The notes beneath the pieces were generated by a model. The model had not been told where the DNA came from. It saw only the letters and a list, made by a program, of their open reading frames with translations, and ran no database searches. 64,000 nucleotides of DNA from Frankia alni ACN14a (GTDB lineage: Bacteria; Actinomycetota; Actinomycetes; Frankiales; Frankiaceae), in the NCBI RefSeq assembly GCF_000058485.1, contig NC_008278.1:2660962-2724961 (forward strand), in the 5' to 3' direction. A program made the translations under genes and the position numbers. This document shows, in pieces, positions 35,528 through 44,762 of this stretch. Within the stretch, counting starts at the first letter, position 1. Each line of letters opens with the position of its first letter.

Positions 35528-35530
35528 GTG
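35515..35530 (+). promoter_or_regulatory. Probable leaderless start of the PPOX gene
   Basis: TAGGTA at 35515-35520 has the spacing of a -10 hexamer 7 bases before the GTG start at 35528, so transcription would begin at or next to the start codon. No ribosome binding site is needed or clear (AGGGG directly abuts the GTG). Confidence 0.4.
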
Positions 35531-35932
35531 AGCACACCCGAGACGGCCGAGTTCCCGGCCTCCCACCGCGACCTGCTCGACTCCGCGCTGACCGCCGTGT
35601 TCGTCACGATCGGCGCCGACGGTCGGCCGCAGGCGACCGCGGTCTGGTACCTGCCCGACGGACCGACGGTCAAGGTATCGATGATCAGTACGCGGCGGAA
35701 GCTGGTGAACCTTCGCCGGAATCCGGTGGCCACCCTGTTCCTGGTCGACCCCGCCAACCCGGGACGCACCCTGGAGATCCGCGCCGACGTCGAGCTTGTA
35801 CCCGACCCGGACAAGACCGTCCTGCACCGCATCACCGACCGGTACAACGTCGACTTCGCCCGGTTCAGCGCCCTGGACTCCGAGCGGACCACCGCCGTGC
35901 TGCACCCGCGGCGCGTCGTCGTCCTCGGCTGA
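35528..35932 (+). CDS. PPOX-class F420-dependent enzyme
   Basis: 134 residues. Split-barrel flavin/deazaflavin reductase pattern: TAVFVTIGADGRPQATAVWYLPDGPTVKVSMISTRRKLVNLRRNPVATLFLVDPANPGRTLEIRADVEL and RYNVDFARFSAL. This is the Rv1155/PPOX group that binds F420. The substrate is unknown. GTG at 35528 is preferred over the longer ORF because homologues begin just before the PASHRDLLD helix. Confidence 0.85.
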   Translation: MSTPETAEFPASHRDLLDSALTAVFVTIGADGRPQATAVWYLPDGPTVKVSMISTRRKLVNLRRNPVATLFLVDPANPGRTLEIRADVELVPDPDKTVLHRITDRYNVDFARFSALDSERTTAVLHPRRVVVLG

Positions 35933-35940
35933 GCGGCCGG

Positions 35941-36786
35941 TCACCCTCCACCGTGCGGCCGCCCCGCGCCCGGTCGGCCGCCGCTCGCCTCACTTCTGCG
36001 GCGCGCCACGCGCAGCTCGGTGAGGTAGCGCTTGGTGATGGCACCGCCGTAGTCGTGGTCGATCAGGCTCTCGATGCAGCGGAGCAGGCCGCGTCGGGCG
36101 GCGGGCTCCAACGCGCGGTGCCCGGAATAGGTGCGCAGGACGTCGAGATACTCCGCGCTCGTGTAGGGCAGCTCCCATTCGTAACGCAGGAAGACTGCCT
36201 TGTCGAAACGGCCGGATCGGGCGATCTCCTCGTCGTCCTCGGCGATGTCGTGGGCGGCCTGCAGCCGGAGATTCGGCGGGGTCTTCGGATCGAAGTGCTC
36301 GTAGCAGTTCTGCACCTCGGCGAAGAACCGTTCGGTGCCACCGGCGACATGGTGGGTCGCGACGGTGGCCAGGGCGCCGCCGGGACGCAGCGCCGCCGCG
36401 GCCTTCTCGACCCGCACGGCCGGGTCGATCCAGTGGAACGCGGTCGCGGCGAGCACCACGTCGAACGGCTCCGGCGGCAGCGGCCAGTCCTCGAACACGG
36501 CCTCGAGAACATGCACGTCCTCGTGACCGGCGAGATGGCGGCGGGCCACGGCGGCCATCTCCGGACCCAGCTCGACCGCCACGATCCAAGCTCCGCGCCG
36601 CGCGATCGGCACCGTGGCCTTCCCGGTCCCGCAGCCGATCTCCAGCACCCGGCATCCCGGCCCGAGCCCGACCATCCCGGCGAGATCGTCGAACATCTCG
36701 GGTGGATATCCCGGCCGCGCCCGGTCGTAGAGCTCGGCGTCCTCGGTGAAGGTGGCCCGCAGCCGTTCACGGTCCGAGCCGGTCAT
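35941..36786 (-). CDS. Class I SAM-dependent methyltransferase
   Basis: 281 residues. SAM-binding motif I VLEIGCGTGKATVPIARRG, motif II region VAVELGPEM, motif post FDVVLAATAFHWIDP and LRPGGALATVATHHVAGG. This is the Methyltransf_11 type seen in tailoring enzymes. Its ATG overlaps the stop of the LLM gene by four bases (ATGA), making it the last gene of the five-gene minus-strand operon from 43058. The product is therefore likely to act on the same small molecule as the two monooxygenases. Confidence 0.9.
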   Translation of the reverse strand: MTGSDRERLRATFTEDAELYDRARPGYPPEMFDDLAGMVGLGPGCRVLEIGCGTGKATVPIARRGAWIVAVELGPEMAAVARRHLAGHEDVHVLEAVFEDWPLPPEPFDVVLAATAFHWIDPAVRVEKAAAALRPGGALATVATHHVAGGTERFFAEVQNCYEHFDPKTPPNLRLQAAHDIAEDDEEIARSGRFDKAVFLRYEWELPYTSAEYLDVLRTYSGHRALEPAARRGLLRCIESLIDHDYGGAITKRYLTELRVARRRSEASGGRPGAGRPHGGG

Positions 36787-37886
36787 GGAGCGGAGGTTGC
36801 CGGGGTCCAGCCGAGGTGAGGGGCGACGGTCTCGGCGAGGTCCTCGAGCAGCCGCAGGTTCTCCCGCAGTCCGAACGCGGGCGGCAGGAACGCGATGAGC
36901 TCGTCGGCGAGCGGGACGCTGGGATCCGCGAGCAGCTCGTCGACGACGGCGGCGGGGTCCCCGTGGTGCACGGGGCTCATCGTGAACCGGGCGGTGGGGG
37001 CCGCGACGGGCGCCAGCGCCCCGGCCGGCCGGGAGGCGGCGGGCCCCTGGGTGCGCCGCTCGGCGTCGTAGGCCGCGTAGACGCGGGCGAGCTCGGGGGT
37101 GGTGGCGGGCAGCACGGAGCGAGCGACGGCGACCCGCGACGGCGACGTCCCGGGATGAGCGCCGCGGTAGGCCTCGATGGCCCGGGCGAGCTCCGCGCCG
37201 TAGTCGTCGATCTGCCCGCTGAGGATGGTGCTCAGCAGCAGCCGCAGCCCCTGCCGCCCGACTCGTTCGGCGGAGGCGACCGAGCCGCCGCCGTACCAGA
37301 TCCGCTCGGGCAGCGTCGGGCTCGTCGGGCGGACGAACAGCTCGGTGCCGACGGGCAGCAGCCCCTCGGGGTCGGTGATCTCGCCGACCCGTTCGCCGCG
37401 CACGGCGCGCAGGAACGCCGCGAGCCGGTCCTGGGACTGCGCGCGCCCGTCGTTCGGCGCCTGGCCGAAGACGGCGTCGAAGCCGCCCTGGCCGGTGCCG
37501 AGGCCGAGCTGCAACCGCCCGCCGCTGAGCAGGTCGGCCGTGCCGGCGGCCTCGGCCAGCAGCACCGGGTCCTCGTAGCGGACGCCGATGATGGCCGTGC
37601 CGAGCCCGATGCGCTCGGTGTGCTGCGCGACGGCGGCGTGGAACACCATCGGAGCGGCGAGGTAGTTGTCGAAGTGCCGCTGGTAGACCCATCCGGCGTC
37701 GTAGCCGAGCTGCTCGGCGACGCGGAACAGCTCGATGCCGTCGCGCAGCGCGGCACCGGCCTGCCCGGTCGGGAAGGCGATCCGCGCGTTGAAGCCGAGC
37801 CGGAGCCGGCGCGGCGCAGGTGGCTCCGCCGGGCTCGCGCGGTGCGCCGGGGCGACGGCGGCGGTGACGGTCGCGGGGGCTGTCAT
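36783..37886 (-). CDS. LLM-class flavin-dependent monooxygenase
   Basis: 367 residues, luciferase-like TIM barrel: LRLGFNARIAFPTGQAGAALRDGIELFRVAEQLGYDAGWVYQRHFDNYLAAPMVFHAAVAQHTERIGLGTAIIGVRYEDP, then GGRLQLGLGTGQGGFDAVFG. It belongs to the branch of bacterial luciferase-type enzymes that use reduced FMN. An Ala/Pro-rich leader precedes the barrel. Start and stop both overlap neighbours by ATGA, so it is tightly coupled to the ABC gene upstream and the methyltransferase downstream. Confidence 0.9.
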   Translation of the reverse strand: MTAPATVTAAVAPAHRASPAEPPAPRRLRLGFNARIAFPTGQAGAALRDGIELFRVAEQLGYDAGWVYQRHFDNYLAAPMVFHAAVAQHTERIGLGTAIIGVRYEDPVLLAEAAGTADLLSGGRLQLGLGTGQGGFDAVFGQAPNDGRAQSQDRLAAFLRAVRGERVGEITDPEGLLPVGTELFVRPTSPTLPERIWYGGGSVASAERVGRQGLRLLLSTILSGQIDDYGAELARAIEAYRGAHPGTSPSRVAVARSVLPATTPELARVYAAYDAERRTQGPAASRPAGALAPVAAPTARFTMSPVHHGDPAAVVDELLADPSVPLADELIAFLPPAFGLRENLRLLEDLAETVAPHLGWTPATSAP

Positions 37887-39841
37887 GGGGTGTGCTCCTT
37901 CTGCCGGTGGACGGTCTCGTGGGGTTCGGCGCCGGCGGCGGTGTGCTCGACCCAGGCGGCGTGCAGCTCGGCGTAGCGGCCGGGGACGGCGACGAGGTCG
38001 GCGTGGCGTCCGCTCTGGACCAGGCGTCCGTGGTCGAGGACGAGGACGCGGTCGGCGTGTTCGGCCGTCACCATGCGGTGGGCGATCGAGACGGTGGTGC
38101 GCCCGACCGTGAGCGCGCCGAGCGCACGCTGGATCCGGACGTCGGTGGCGGGGTCGACGCCGCTGGTCGCCTCGTCGAGCACGAGCAGGTCGGGGTCGAC
38201 CAGCGCGGTGCGGGCGAGGGCGACGAGCTGGCGCTCGCCGGCCGACAGGCGTTCCCCCCGCACCCCGACGCGGGTGTCGAGCCCGTCCGGCAGCGTGTCG
38301 AGCCAGGGGCGCAGGCCGAGCGAGGAGACGATCTCGTCGAGCACGTCGGAGTCGTCGCGCACGTCGGAGTCGTCGAGCAGGTCGGGGCTGCCGCGCAGCC
38401 CGACGCCGATGTTCTCGGCGATCGTGGCGTCGAACAGGAACGGGTCCTGCGGGACGATGGCGACGCGACGCTGGAACGACGCCTCCGACACCCGGCCGAC
38501 CGGGACGCCGCCGAGCAGGACGCGGCCGCGGCTCGCCGGGATCTGGCGGGTCAGCAGCTTGGCGAACGTGCTCTTGCCGGAGCCGGTCTCGCCGACCACG
38601 GCGACGTGCTCGCCGGGGGAGACGGCGACGGTCAGATGCTCCACGACCAGCGGGCCCGCCCCGTACGCGGCCGCGACGTCGGCCAGCTCGACCGCGATCG
38701 GCCCCGGTGGCAGCTCGCGGGCGTCGGCGCCGTCGACCACGCCCGACGGCGTCGCGAGGATCTCCAGCGCGCGGCGCCAGCCCACGACTGCGTTCTGGAT
38801 CTCTCCCAGGTTCTGTACGAGGGCCTGCAGAGGGCGGACGAAGAAGGTGACGAGCAGGAGCATGGCGACCAGCTCGCCCGCGGACAGGTGCAGCGCCGGT
38901 TCCCACCGGGTGTGCGCGGTCGACCAGCGGGTCCCGGCGACGACGACGAACACGGTCATGACCGAGATGGCGACTTCGCCGAGGGCGGTGTTGGTGTGCA
39001 GCGGCACGAGGGTGCGGCGCTGGGCCGCCGCGGTGTTCTCGACGGCCCGGTCGAGGCCGAGCCGGGTCCGCTGCTCGGTGCCGGTCGAGCGAACGATCCC
39101 GATGCCGGTGACGGCCTCGCCGACGGTGGACTGCAGGGCCGAGACGCTCGTGCGCACGGCGGCGTAGCGACGGGCGACGAGCATCTGCAGGCGACGCATG
39201 CCGACGAACAGCAGGGCGGCCAGGCCCAGCACGGGCAGCGCCAGCTGCCAGGAGTAGAGCGTCACGAGGGCGCCAGCAATGATCATTTGGGTGACGTTGA
39301 CGAGCAGCAGGACGCCGCCGTTCTGCACGAAGGTCGTGACCGCCTCGGGGTCGCTGGTCAGGCGGGTGACGAGATCGGCACCGGAGAGTCCCGCGAACGT
39401 CTCCGGGGCGATCTCGTGGATGCGGGCGATGCCGTCCGTGCGCAGCTCGGCGAGGGCGGCCTCCGCGCGCCGGTAGAGCCGCTGGTTGAGCCACCAGGAG
39501 GCGAGGATCGCCGCGACGGTGGCCGCCGCGCCGACGAGCACGGCGTGGGCGACGACGTCGCTCGCGCCGCGGTCCGGGCTGAGCAGTCCGTGGTCGAGGG
39601 CGTACTGGACGGTCAACGCCGTCACGATGCGCCCGGCGCCGGCGACGACCGCCAACAGCAGGGTCAGCGGCAGGCCGGCCGTCACCACGGGGGTGGTCGA
39701 CCGGACCAGGCGGGCGAGTTCGCGCGCCCCGACCGAGCCCAGGTCGGCAAGCCCAGGTTCGGCAAGCCCAGGTTCGGCGAGCCCAGGTTCGGCGAGCCCG
39801 GGCTCGGCGGGCTGCCGGCCGTCGCGGCCGCGGTCAGTCAT
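37883..39841 (-). CDS. ABC exporter subunit with intact ATPase site
   Basis: 652 residues: six-helix membrane domain (about 50-330) and a nucleotide-binding domain. Walker A GETGSGKS (near 419), signature LSAGERQ (near 530), Walker B LLVLDEATSGVD with catalytic Glu (near 554), and H-loop SIAHR are all present. With the adjacent subunit it forms a heterodimeric multidrug-type exporter. The N-terminus carries PGLAE repeats. The start overlaps the upstream ABC gene by 8 bases and the stop overlaps the LLM gene. Confidence 0.93.
   Translation of the reverse strand: MTDRGRDGRQPAEPGLAEPGLAEPGLAEPGLADLGSVGARELARLVRSTTPVVTAGLPLTLLLAVVAGAGRIVTALTVQYALDHGLLSPDRGASDVVAHAVLVGAAATVAAILASWWLNQRLYRRAEAALAELRTDGIARIHEIAPETFAGLSGADLVTRLTSDPEAVTTFVQNGGVLLLVNVTQMIIAGALVTLYSWQLALPVLGLAALLFVGMRRLQMLVARRYAAVRTSVSALQSTVGEAVTGIGIVRSTGTEQRTRLGLDRAVENTAAAQRRTLVPLHTNTALGEVAISVMTVFVVVAGTRWSTAHTRWEPALHLSAGELVAMLLLVTFFVRPLQALVQNLGEIQNAVVGWRRALEILATPSGVVDGADARELPPGPIAVELADVAAAYGAGPLVVEHLTVAVSPGEHVAVVGETGSGKSTFAKLLTRQIPASRGRVLLGGVPVGRVSEASFQRRVAIVPQDPFLFDATIAENIGVGLRGSPDLLDDSDVRDDSDVLDEIVSSLGLRPWLDTLPDGLDTRVGVRGERLSAGERQLVALARTALVDPDLLVLDEATSGVDPATDVRIQRALGALTVGRTTVSIAHRMVTAEHADRVLVLDHGRLVQSGRHADLVAVPGRYAELHAAWVEHTAAGAEPHETVHRQKEHTP
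39751..39810 (-). repeat. 15-bp tandem repeats in the ABC subunit N-terminus
   Basis: Four 15-bp units resembling GCCCAGGTTCGGCGA encode repeated (E)PGLA on the minus strand, giving a flexible leader ahead of the first membrane helix. A fifth degenerate unit precedes them. Frame is kept by the unit length. Confidence 0.9.
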
Positions 39842-41684
39842 GGATCGCCTCCGCCGTTCCGTAGGCCTGCAGGATTCGCCGGTAGTCGGGCTCGGTGTCG
39901 AGCAGCTCGGCGTGGGTACCCACGGCGACGAGCCGGCCCGCGCGCAGGAAGGCGACCCGGTCGGCGACCAGCACCGAGCTGGGGCGTCCGCCGACGATGA
40001 GCACGGTGGTGTGCCCGCGCAGGGCCGCCACCGCGGCGAGCACCTCGCGTTCCACGGCCGGGTCGAGGGCGGAGGTGGCGTCGTCGAGCAGGATGGCGCG
40101 CGGCGCGCGCAGCAGGGCGCGGGCCAGGCACAGGCGCTGGCGCTGCCCGCCGGACAGCCGGGTGCCGCGCTCGCCGACCCGGGTGTCCAGCCCGTCGGGC
40201 AGGTCGCGCACCAGCGTGTCGGCACCGGCGGCGGCGAGTGCCCGCCAGAGCTCGGCGTCGGAGTAGGGGCGACGCTCGCGGGGGTGGCCGTCGAGGTGCA
40301 GGTTCGCGCGGATGCTGCCGCCGGCCATCCACGGGGTCTGCGACACCACGGCGAGGTGCGCGCGGATCTGCCCGCGGGCGAGCTCGGGAGCGCGGATCCC
40401 GCCGATCTCGACGACCCCCTCGGCCGGGTCGACGAGCCGACCGAGCAGGTCCAGCAGGGTCGACTTACCGGCGCCGGTCGCCCCCACCAGCGCGACGATC
40501 TCGCCGGGGGTGATCTCCAGATCGATGTCGGCGAGCAGGTGCCGCCCGCCCTGGACGTGCCCGACGCCCCGCGCGGCCAGGCTCAGCGGGCCCGCGCCGG
40601 CCAGGGCACGGGTGCCGTAGTCGGTGGTCTCGGTGGACCCGAGGACGGCGGCGATCCGGGACCGTCCGGCCGCCGACAGGGGCAGCATGCCCAGGAAACG
40701 GCTGATGACGGCGAGCGGGATGGAGATGGTGAGCAGCAGGTAGACGATCTCGACGAGCACGCCGACGCTGAGGTCGCCGCTTTCGACCCGCCGGGATCCG
40801 ACGACGAGGACGGCGAGGATCGCGCCGGTCGGCAGCAGCTCCAGGATCGGGTCGAACAGCGAGCTGACGGCGCCCATCGAGGTGGTGGCGCGGCGCAGCC
40901 GATCCGCGGCGGCGCCGACGCGGGCGCGTTCGCGGTCGGCGAGGCCCAGCGTCCGCACGACCTGGGCGCCCTCGATGCTTTCCAGGGCGAGGGTGGCGAA
41001 CTCGCCGCGGCTGTCCTGCACGGCCCGGGCGCGGGCGGCGAGCAGGCGCTGGTAGAGCAGATTCAGGCCGAGGACGGACCCGACGAGGGCGACGCCGACG
41101 AGCCCGAGTGCCAGGTCGTGACGGAACATCTGGCCGATCGCGACGACCAGCATGACGACCATGCCGAGGGCGAAGTACCAGACGACCATCGGTGACCACA
41201 GGGCGTCCACGTCGGAGACGGCGGTCGACAGCAGGCGGCCGGGCGCGTGCCGACGGTGCCACGACAGGTCCAGCTCGAGGTAGCGGCGGACGACGGCGCG
41301 GCGGATGCGGGCCTGCGAGCCGTACTGGACGTGGCCGGTGGCGATGCCCCGCACGAGGATCGTCGTCCAACGCACGGTGGACACGCCGAGGATCGCGCCC
41401 GCGGCCAGCCACCAGGTGGCGCGGGCGACGTGGCCGCCGGCGAGGGCGGGGACGATCAGATGGTCCGTCGCCCAGCCGATCGCCGCCGCGGAGAAGATCA
41501 TGGTGACCCCGTTGACGACACCGGTGACGGCGCCGACCACGGCCGCCTTCGGATGGGCGAGGGAGCCGTCCAGCATCGTGCGCAGCCCCACCCAGAACGT
41601 CCCGGCCCCGCCGCGAACCCGCTCCCGCCCGTCGTGTCCCCGCGTCACCGTGGTCTCGGCGCGTGGTGGCGGTCGACCCGCCAC
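39834..41684 (-). CDS. ABC exporter subunit with degenerate ATPase site
   Basis: 616 residues with the same architecture as its partner. Walker A GATGAGKST (near 401) and signature LSGGQRQ (near 510) are canonical, but the Walker B ends in Asp (AILLDDATSALD) instead of the catalytic Glu, and the H-loop His is replaced (LIVGGRPSS). This is the pattern of the non-catalytic half in heterodimeric exporters. It overlaps the next ABC gene by 8 bases. The 174 bp upstream contains GTCATC/GTCGTC repeats before the monooxygenase stop. Confidence 0.93.
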   Translation of the reverse strand: MAGRPPPRAETTVTRGHDGRERVRGGAGTFWVGLRTMLDGSLAHPKAAVVGAVTGVVNGVTMIFSAAAIGWATDHLIVPALAGGHVARATWWLAAGAILGVSTVRWTTILVRGIATGHVQYGSQARIRRAVVRRYLELDLSWHRRHAPGRLLSTAVSDVDALWSPMVVWYFALGMVVMLVVAIGQMFRHDLALGLVGVALVGSVLGLNLLYQRLLAARARAVQDSRGEFATLALESIEGAQVVRTLGLADRERARVGAAADRLRRATTSMGAVSSLFDPILELLPTGAILAVLVVGSRRVESGDLSVGVLVEIVYLLLTISIPLAVISRFLGMLPLSAAGRSRIAAVLGSTETTDYGTRALAGAGPLSLAARGVGHVQGGRHLLADIDLEITPGEIVALVGATGAGKSTLLDLLGRLVDPAEGVVEIGGIRAPELARGQIRAHLAVVSQTPWMAGGSIRANLHLDGHPRERRPYSDAELWRALAAAGADTLVRDLPDGLDTRVGERGTRLSGGQRQRLCLARALLRAPRAILLDDATSALDPAVEREVLAAVAALRGHTTVLIVGGRPSSVLVADRVAFLRAGRLVAVGTHAELLDTEPDYRRILQAYGTAEAIHD

Positions 41685-41858
41685 GGGATGACCGCCACCG
41701 CCGCCGTCATGCTTCGTCCACTCCCGTCATCGTCATCGTCATCGTCGTCGCCGCTCGTCGCCGCTCGTCGTGCCGGCCGTCGTCGTGCCGGGCCGCTGCA
41801 GTGCCGTCCGCCGTCGTGCGGTCTGCTGTCGTGCGGTCTGCGGTCGTGCTGGTCGTCC

Positions 41859-43058
41859 TCAGCGGGCGCCGGCGAGCGTGGCGGGGTCGAAGCCCGGGGC
41901 GAGGGCGCCGGGGTGGGCGTCCTGAAGGGCGCCGCGCTGCCCGGTGGCCGCCCGGTGCGCGATCTCCTGGCGGACCAGCGGCAGGACGTGTCGGCCGTAG
42001 TCGACGGCGTCCGCGAGGGTGTCGTAGCCGCGGATCGACACCAGGCTCGCGCCCTGGTCGACGTAGTCGAGGATCGCGGCGGCGACGGTCTCCGGGCTGC
42101 CCACCAGCGCGGTCGACGCACCCAGCCCGCCGGTCGCGGCCGCCGTGCGGGTCCACAGCGCGCGGTCGTAGACCTCGGACTTCGCGGCGAACGCGAGGGC
42201 GCGCTGCGAGCCGACGTTCTGCGGGGCACCCTTGAGGAAGGCGCGGGCCGGGCCGGCGTTGAAGGTCTGCTCGATACGAGCGGCGTAGTCGAACGCCTTG
42301 CGCCAGGCCAGCTCGTCGGTCCTGGCGATGATCGGACGGAAGGTCACCCAGATGCGCGGGCGGTCGGTACGGCCGGCCGCGGCGGCGATGCCGTTGACCC
42401 GGTCGATCTCCTTGCGCAGGTCGGCCAGCGGCTCGCCCCAGAAGCTGAAGATGTCCGCCTTGGCGCCGCCGACGCCGAACGCGGCGTCGGACTGCCCGCC
42501 GATCGAGATCGGGATGGTGCTGCCGTACGGCGCGAAGCCGGGGCCGAACTCGTCGAACTTGTAGAACTCGCCCTCGTGGCTGAACGGGCTGGTCTCCGTC
42601 CAGGCGCGGCGCAGCAGGTCGATGAACTCCGACGTGCGCGCGTAGCGGCGGTCCTTGGGCAGGTAGTCGCCCTGACGGGCCTGCTCGGCGTCGTTGCCCC
42701 CGGAGATGAGGTGGACGACGGCGCGGCCCTCGGTCAGCTGGTCGAGGGTGGCGAGCTTCTGCGCCGCCACCAGCGGGAACGTCGTGTTCGGCCGCAGCGC
42801 GACGATGGGGCGCAGGCGCTCGGTGAGCTGGCCGACGGCCGAGGCGAGAACGAAGGAGTCGGCGCTGTTCGAGCCGTAGGGCAGCAGGGTGTAGTCGTAG
42901 CCGGACTCCTCCAGGGCGCGCACGTACTTCTTGAAGTACGGCAGGTCGATGCCGCGGCTGGGTACCGGGTTGAGTTCGGTCGACGGGTTGAGGTGCGACA
43001 GGCTGATGAACTCGACCTGCGGGGACGCGGTCTCGGGGATCGCGGTGGGATTGGTCAT
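41859..43058 (-). CDS. SsuD-like FMNH2-dependent monooxygenase
   Basis: 399 residues. Matches alkanesulfonate monooxygenase-type LLM enzymes: ESGYDYTLLPYGSNSADSFVLASAVGQLTERLRPIVALRPNTTFPLVAAQKLATLDQL, and HLISGGNDAEQARQGDYLPKDRRYARTSEFIDLLRRAW, the SsuD-type flavin loop. SsuD frees sulfite from sulfonates. Here no SsuABC importer adjoins; instead an exporter, a second LLM enzyme and a methyltransferase follow, so a tailoring role is equally possible. Upstream lie 19-bp tandem repeats. Confidence 0.88.
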   Translation of the reverse strand: MTNPTAIPETASPQVEFISLSHLNPSTELNPVPSRGIDLPYFKKYVRALEESGYDYTLLPYGSNSADSFVLASAVGQLTERLRPIVALRPNTTFPLVAAQKLATLDQLTEGRAVVHLISGGNDAEQARQGDYLPKDRRYARTSEFIDLLRRAWTETSPFSHEGEFYKFDEFGPGFAPYGSTIPISIGGQSDAAFGVGGAKADIFSFWGEPLADLRKEIDRVNGIAAAAGRTDRPRIWVTFRPIIARTDELAWRKAFDYAARIEQTFNAGPARAFLKGAPQNVGSQRALAFAAKSEVYDRALWTRTAAATGGLGASTALVGSPETVAAAILDYVDQGASLVSIRGYDTLADAVDYGRHVLPLVRQEIAHRAATGQRGALQDAHPGALAPGFDPATLAGAR

Positions 43059-44204
43059 GCCGGAGTCCTTTCGAAGCTGTCGTAGGAGTCGAGCCGGCGT
43101 ACGGGAGTCGAGCGGGCGTTCGGGAGTCGAGCCGGCGTTCGGGAGTCGAGCCGGCGTTCGGGGGTCGGGCCGGCGCATGGAGGTCGGGCCGGTGCCAGGG
43201 GCGCGGCCGTCCCTCGGCGGTTGCCGTCGTGGTCGTCCGTCTGCATCGCTTCCGGGCACGCGGAAGGCCGTCGTGTGCGGATCGGGGCGCGCTCGCGCCG
43301 CAGGGAGCGCGGGAACAGGTCCGACCAGGCGGCCGGGGCGCCGTGGCCCGGTCCTTTCCCGGTCAGGGCGGCGGTGCTGCGGGGGAGCGGCCGGCCCGGG
43401 CCCTCGCCCCCGCGCCGAGCGCACGGTCGGACATCGCCCAGGTGTGGGAGCGGCTGAGGTCGGTGGCGTGGCTGACGTGCGGGCCAGGACCGGGCGGGGG
43501 ACACCGGGTCCGGCAGGCGGGCCGGGACGGCCGGACGGGCAGGAGCGGAAGAGGACCCGATCAGCAGGGACGACAGCAGGCGGAGGCGAGGATCCCGTAG
43601 TCGACGAACCGCCGGCGGGTGAGCACCCGCCTCGGGGCGGTCACACGCGCCGGGCGGCGGACACGCGCGGGAACCAGCCCGCCCGCGTTCCCACCCAGAA
43701 TCCCAGACATGTTTGTCAGGATGATGGGAACTTGTTGGGCTGTCCAACGCCTATCCGCGATCGCACTGATCGGGTTTCGTCATCGATCGAATCGGACGGG
43801 ACGCCGGCGTGATCAGGCCGACACCCGGGACGAGTGCCCGGACCGGCTGCCGACCACCGGTGTCGCCTTCACCGACCATGGGGTTCCGCGGAACCGGGTC
43901 GCGCGTCCCCGCCTGCCGGATATGCTCCCGGGAGCCTGGTCGTCGCCGATGACGTCGGGACGCCGCCCACCGGGCACGAGGTCGGCGAGGCGCTCCGCCG
44001 GCTGACCGATACCGCCCGCAGGCGGCGCGGCGCCGTGGGCCACGTCCACCATCACCATTCTCATCGCCGGGCCGATGCTCCGCGTGGTAACGGCGTCGAC
44101 GTGCCGAACCGGCCACGTCCATTTCCTGATGCGGCGCGTCCCTTCGTATCACGGCGGGGGACTCGCCGCCTTCGTGGGCAGCCGCCGAAGGAGGGTCTGG
44201 CACC
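43059..44204. other. 1.1-kb gap upstream of the monooxygenase operon
   Basis: Apart from the 19-bp repeats, no gene with a family match or sound start was found; the open frames are Arg/Pro-rich shadows. GTTGG-N5-CCAAC at 43734-43748 and an AT-richer patch at 43708-43735 (ACATGTTTGTCAGG) mark a likely promoter for the minus-strand operon. The right end carries the ribosome binding site of the ATPase gene. Confidence 0.5.
43085..43178. repeat. 19-bp tandem repeats upstream of the monooxygenase
   Basis: About five units of GGAGTCGAGCCGGCGTTCG occupy the 5' leader of the monooxygenase operon, 27 bases upstream of its start. Units 3 and 4 are identical; the outer ones are diverged. Confidence 0.85.
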
Positions 44205-44762
44205 GTGAGCACATCCGACGATTTTGTCGCCATCACCGGCGGCCCCGGGGCCGGTAAGTCCACGCTTGTCGAGGAGCTTCACCGGCAGGGATTTCCCTGC
44301 ATCCCGGAAGCCGGCAGGTGCATTCTTCAGGATCAGATCGTCATCGGCGGCAGGGCCCGCCACGAAAGGGATTCCCTGCTCTTCGCCGAGATCATGCTGT
44401 CCTGGGACATGCGCTCTCACCACGACGCCACCCGACGGGCGGGGACGGTCTTCTTCGACCGGGGCATACCCGACGTCGTCGGCTACTTGCTGCTGCTCGG
44501 CCGGCCGATTCCGGCGCACGTCACCGCCGCCGCGCGGACGTTTCGCTACCACCAGCGGGTCTTTCTCGCGCCGCCCTGGCCCGAGATCTACACCCACGAC
44601 CGCGAACGCACCCAGGACCTCGACGAGGCCGTCCGCACCCACGATGCGATGGCCGAGGCCTATACCCGCCACGGGTACCAGCTGATCAACCTGCCCAGGA
44701 CCGACCCCGAGTCCCGCGCCGCGTTCATCCTCCGGCGTCTGTCTCCCCAGCCGGAGAGCTGA
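44205..44762 (+). CDS. P-loop ATPase/kinase-like protein (AAA_28 type)
   Basis: 185 residues. Walker A AITGGPGAGKSTLVEEL, then EAGRCILQDQ, RAGTVFFDRGIPDVVGYLLL (Walker B-like DRG), and QRVFLAPPWPEIYTHDRERTQDLDEAVRTHDAM. It matches the small predicted ATPases of the AAA_28/COG3911 group, thought to be nucleotide or small-molecule kinases. GTG follows GGAGGG by 9 bases. Its 3' end overlaps the convergent tetR gene by 38 bases. Confidence 0.88.
   Translation: MSTSDDFVAITGGPGAGKSTLVEELHRQGFPCIPEAGRCILQDQIVIGGRARHERDSLLFAEIMLSWDMRSHHDATRRAGTVFFDRGIPDVVGYLLLLGRPIPAHVTAAARTFRYHQRVFLAPPWPEIYTHDRERTQDLDEAVRTHDAMAEAYTRHGYQLINLPRTDPESRAAFILRRLSPQPES

Noticed and set aside
43055-43747. 230-residue ORF upstream of the monooxygenase operon, possible leader peptide gene
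   Set aside because: Repetitive Arg/Pro sequence created by the 19-bp repeats, TTG start without a ribosome binding site, no family match.
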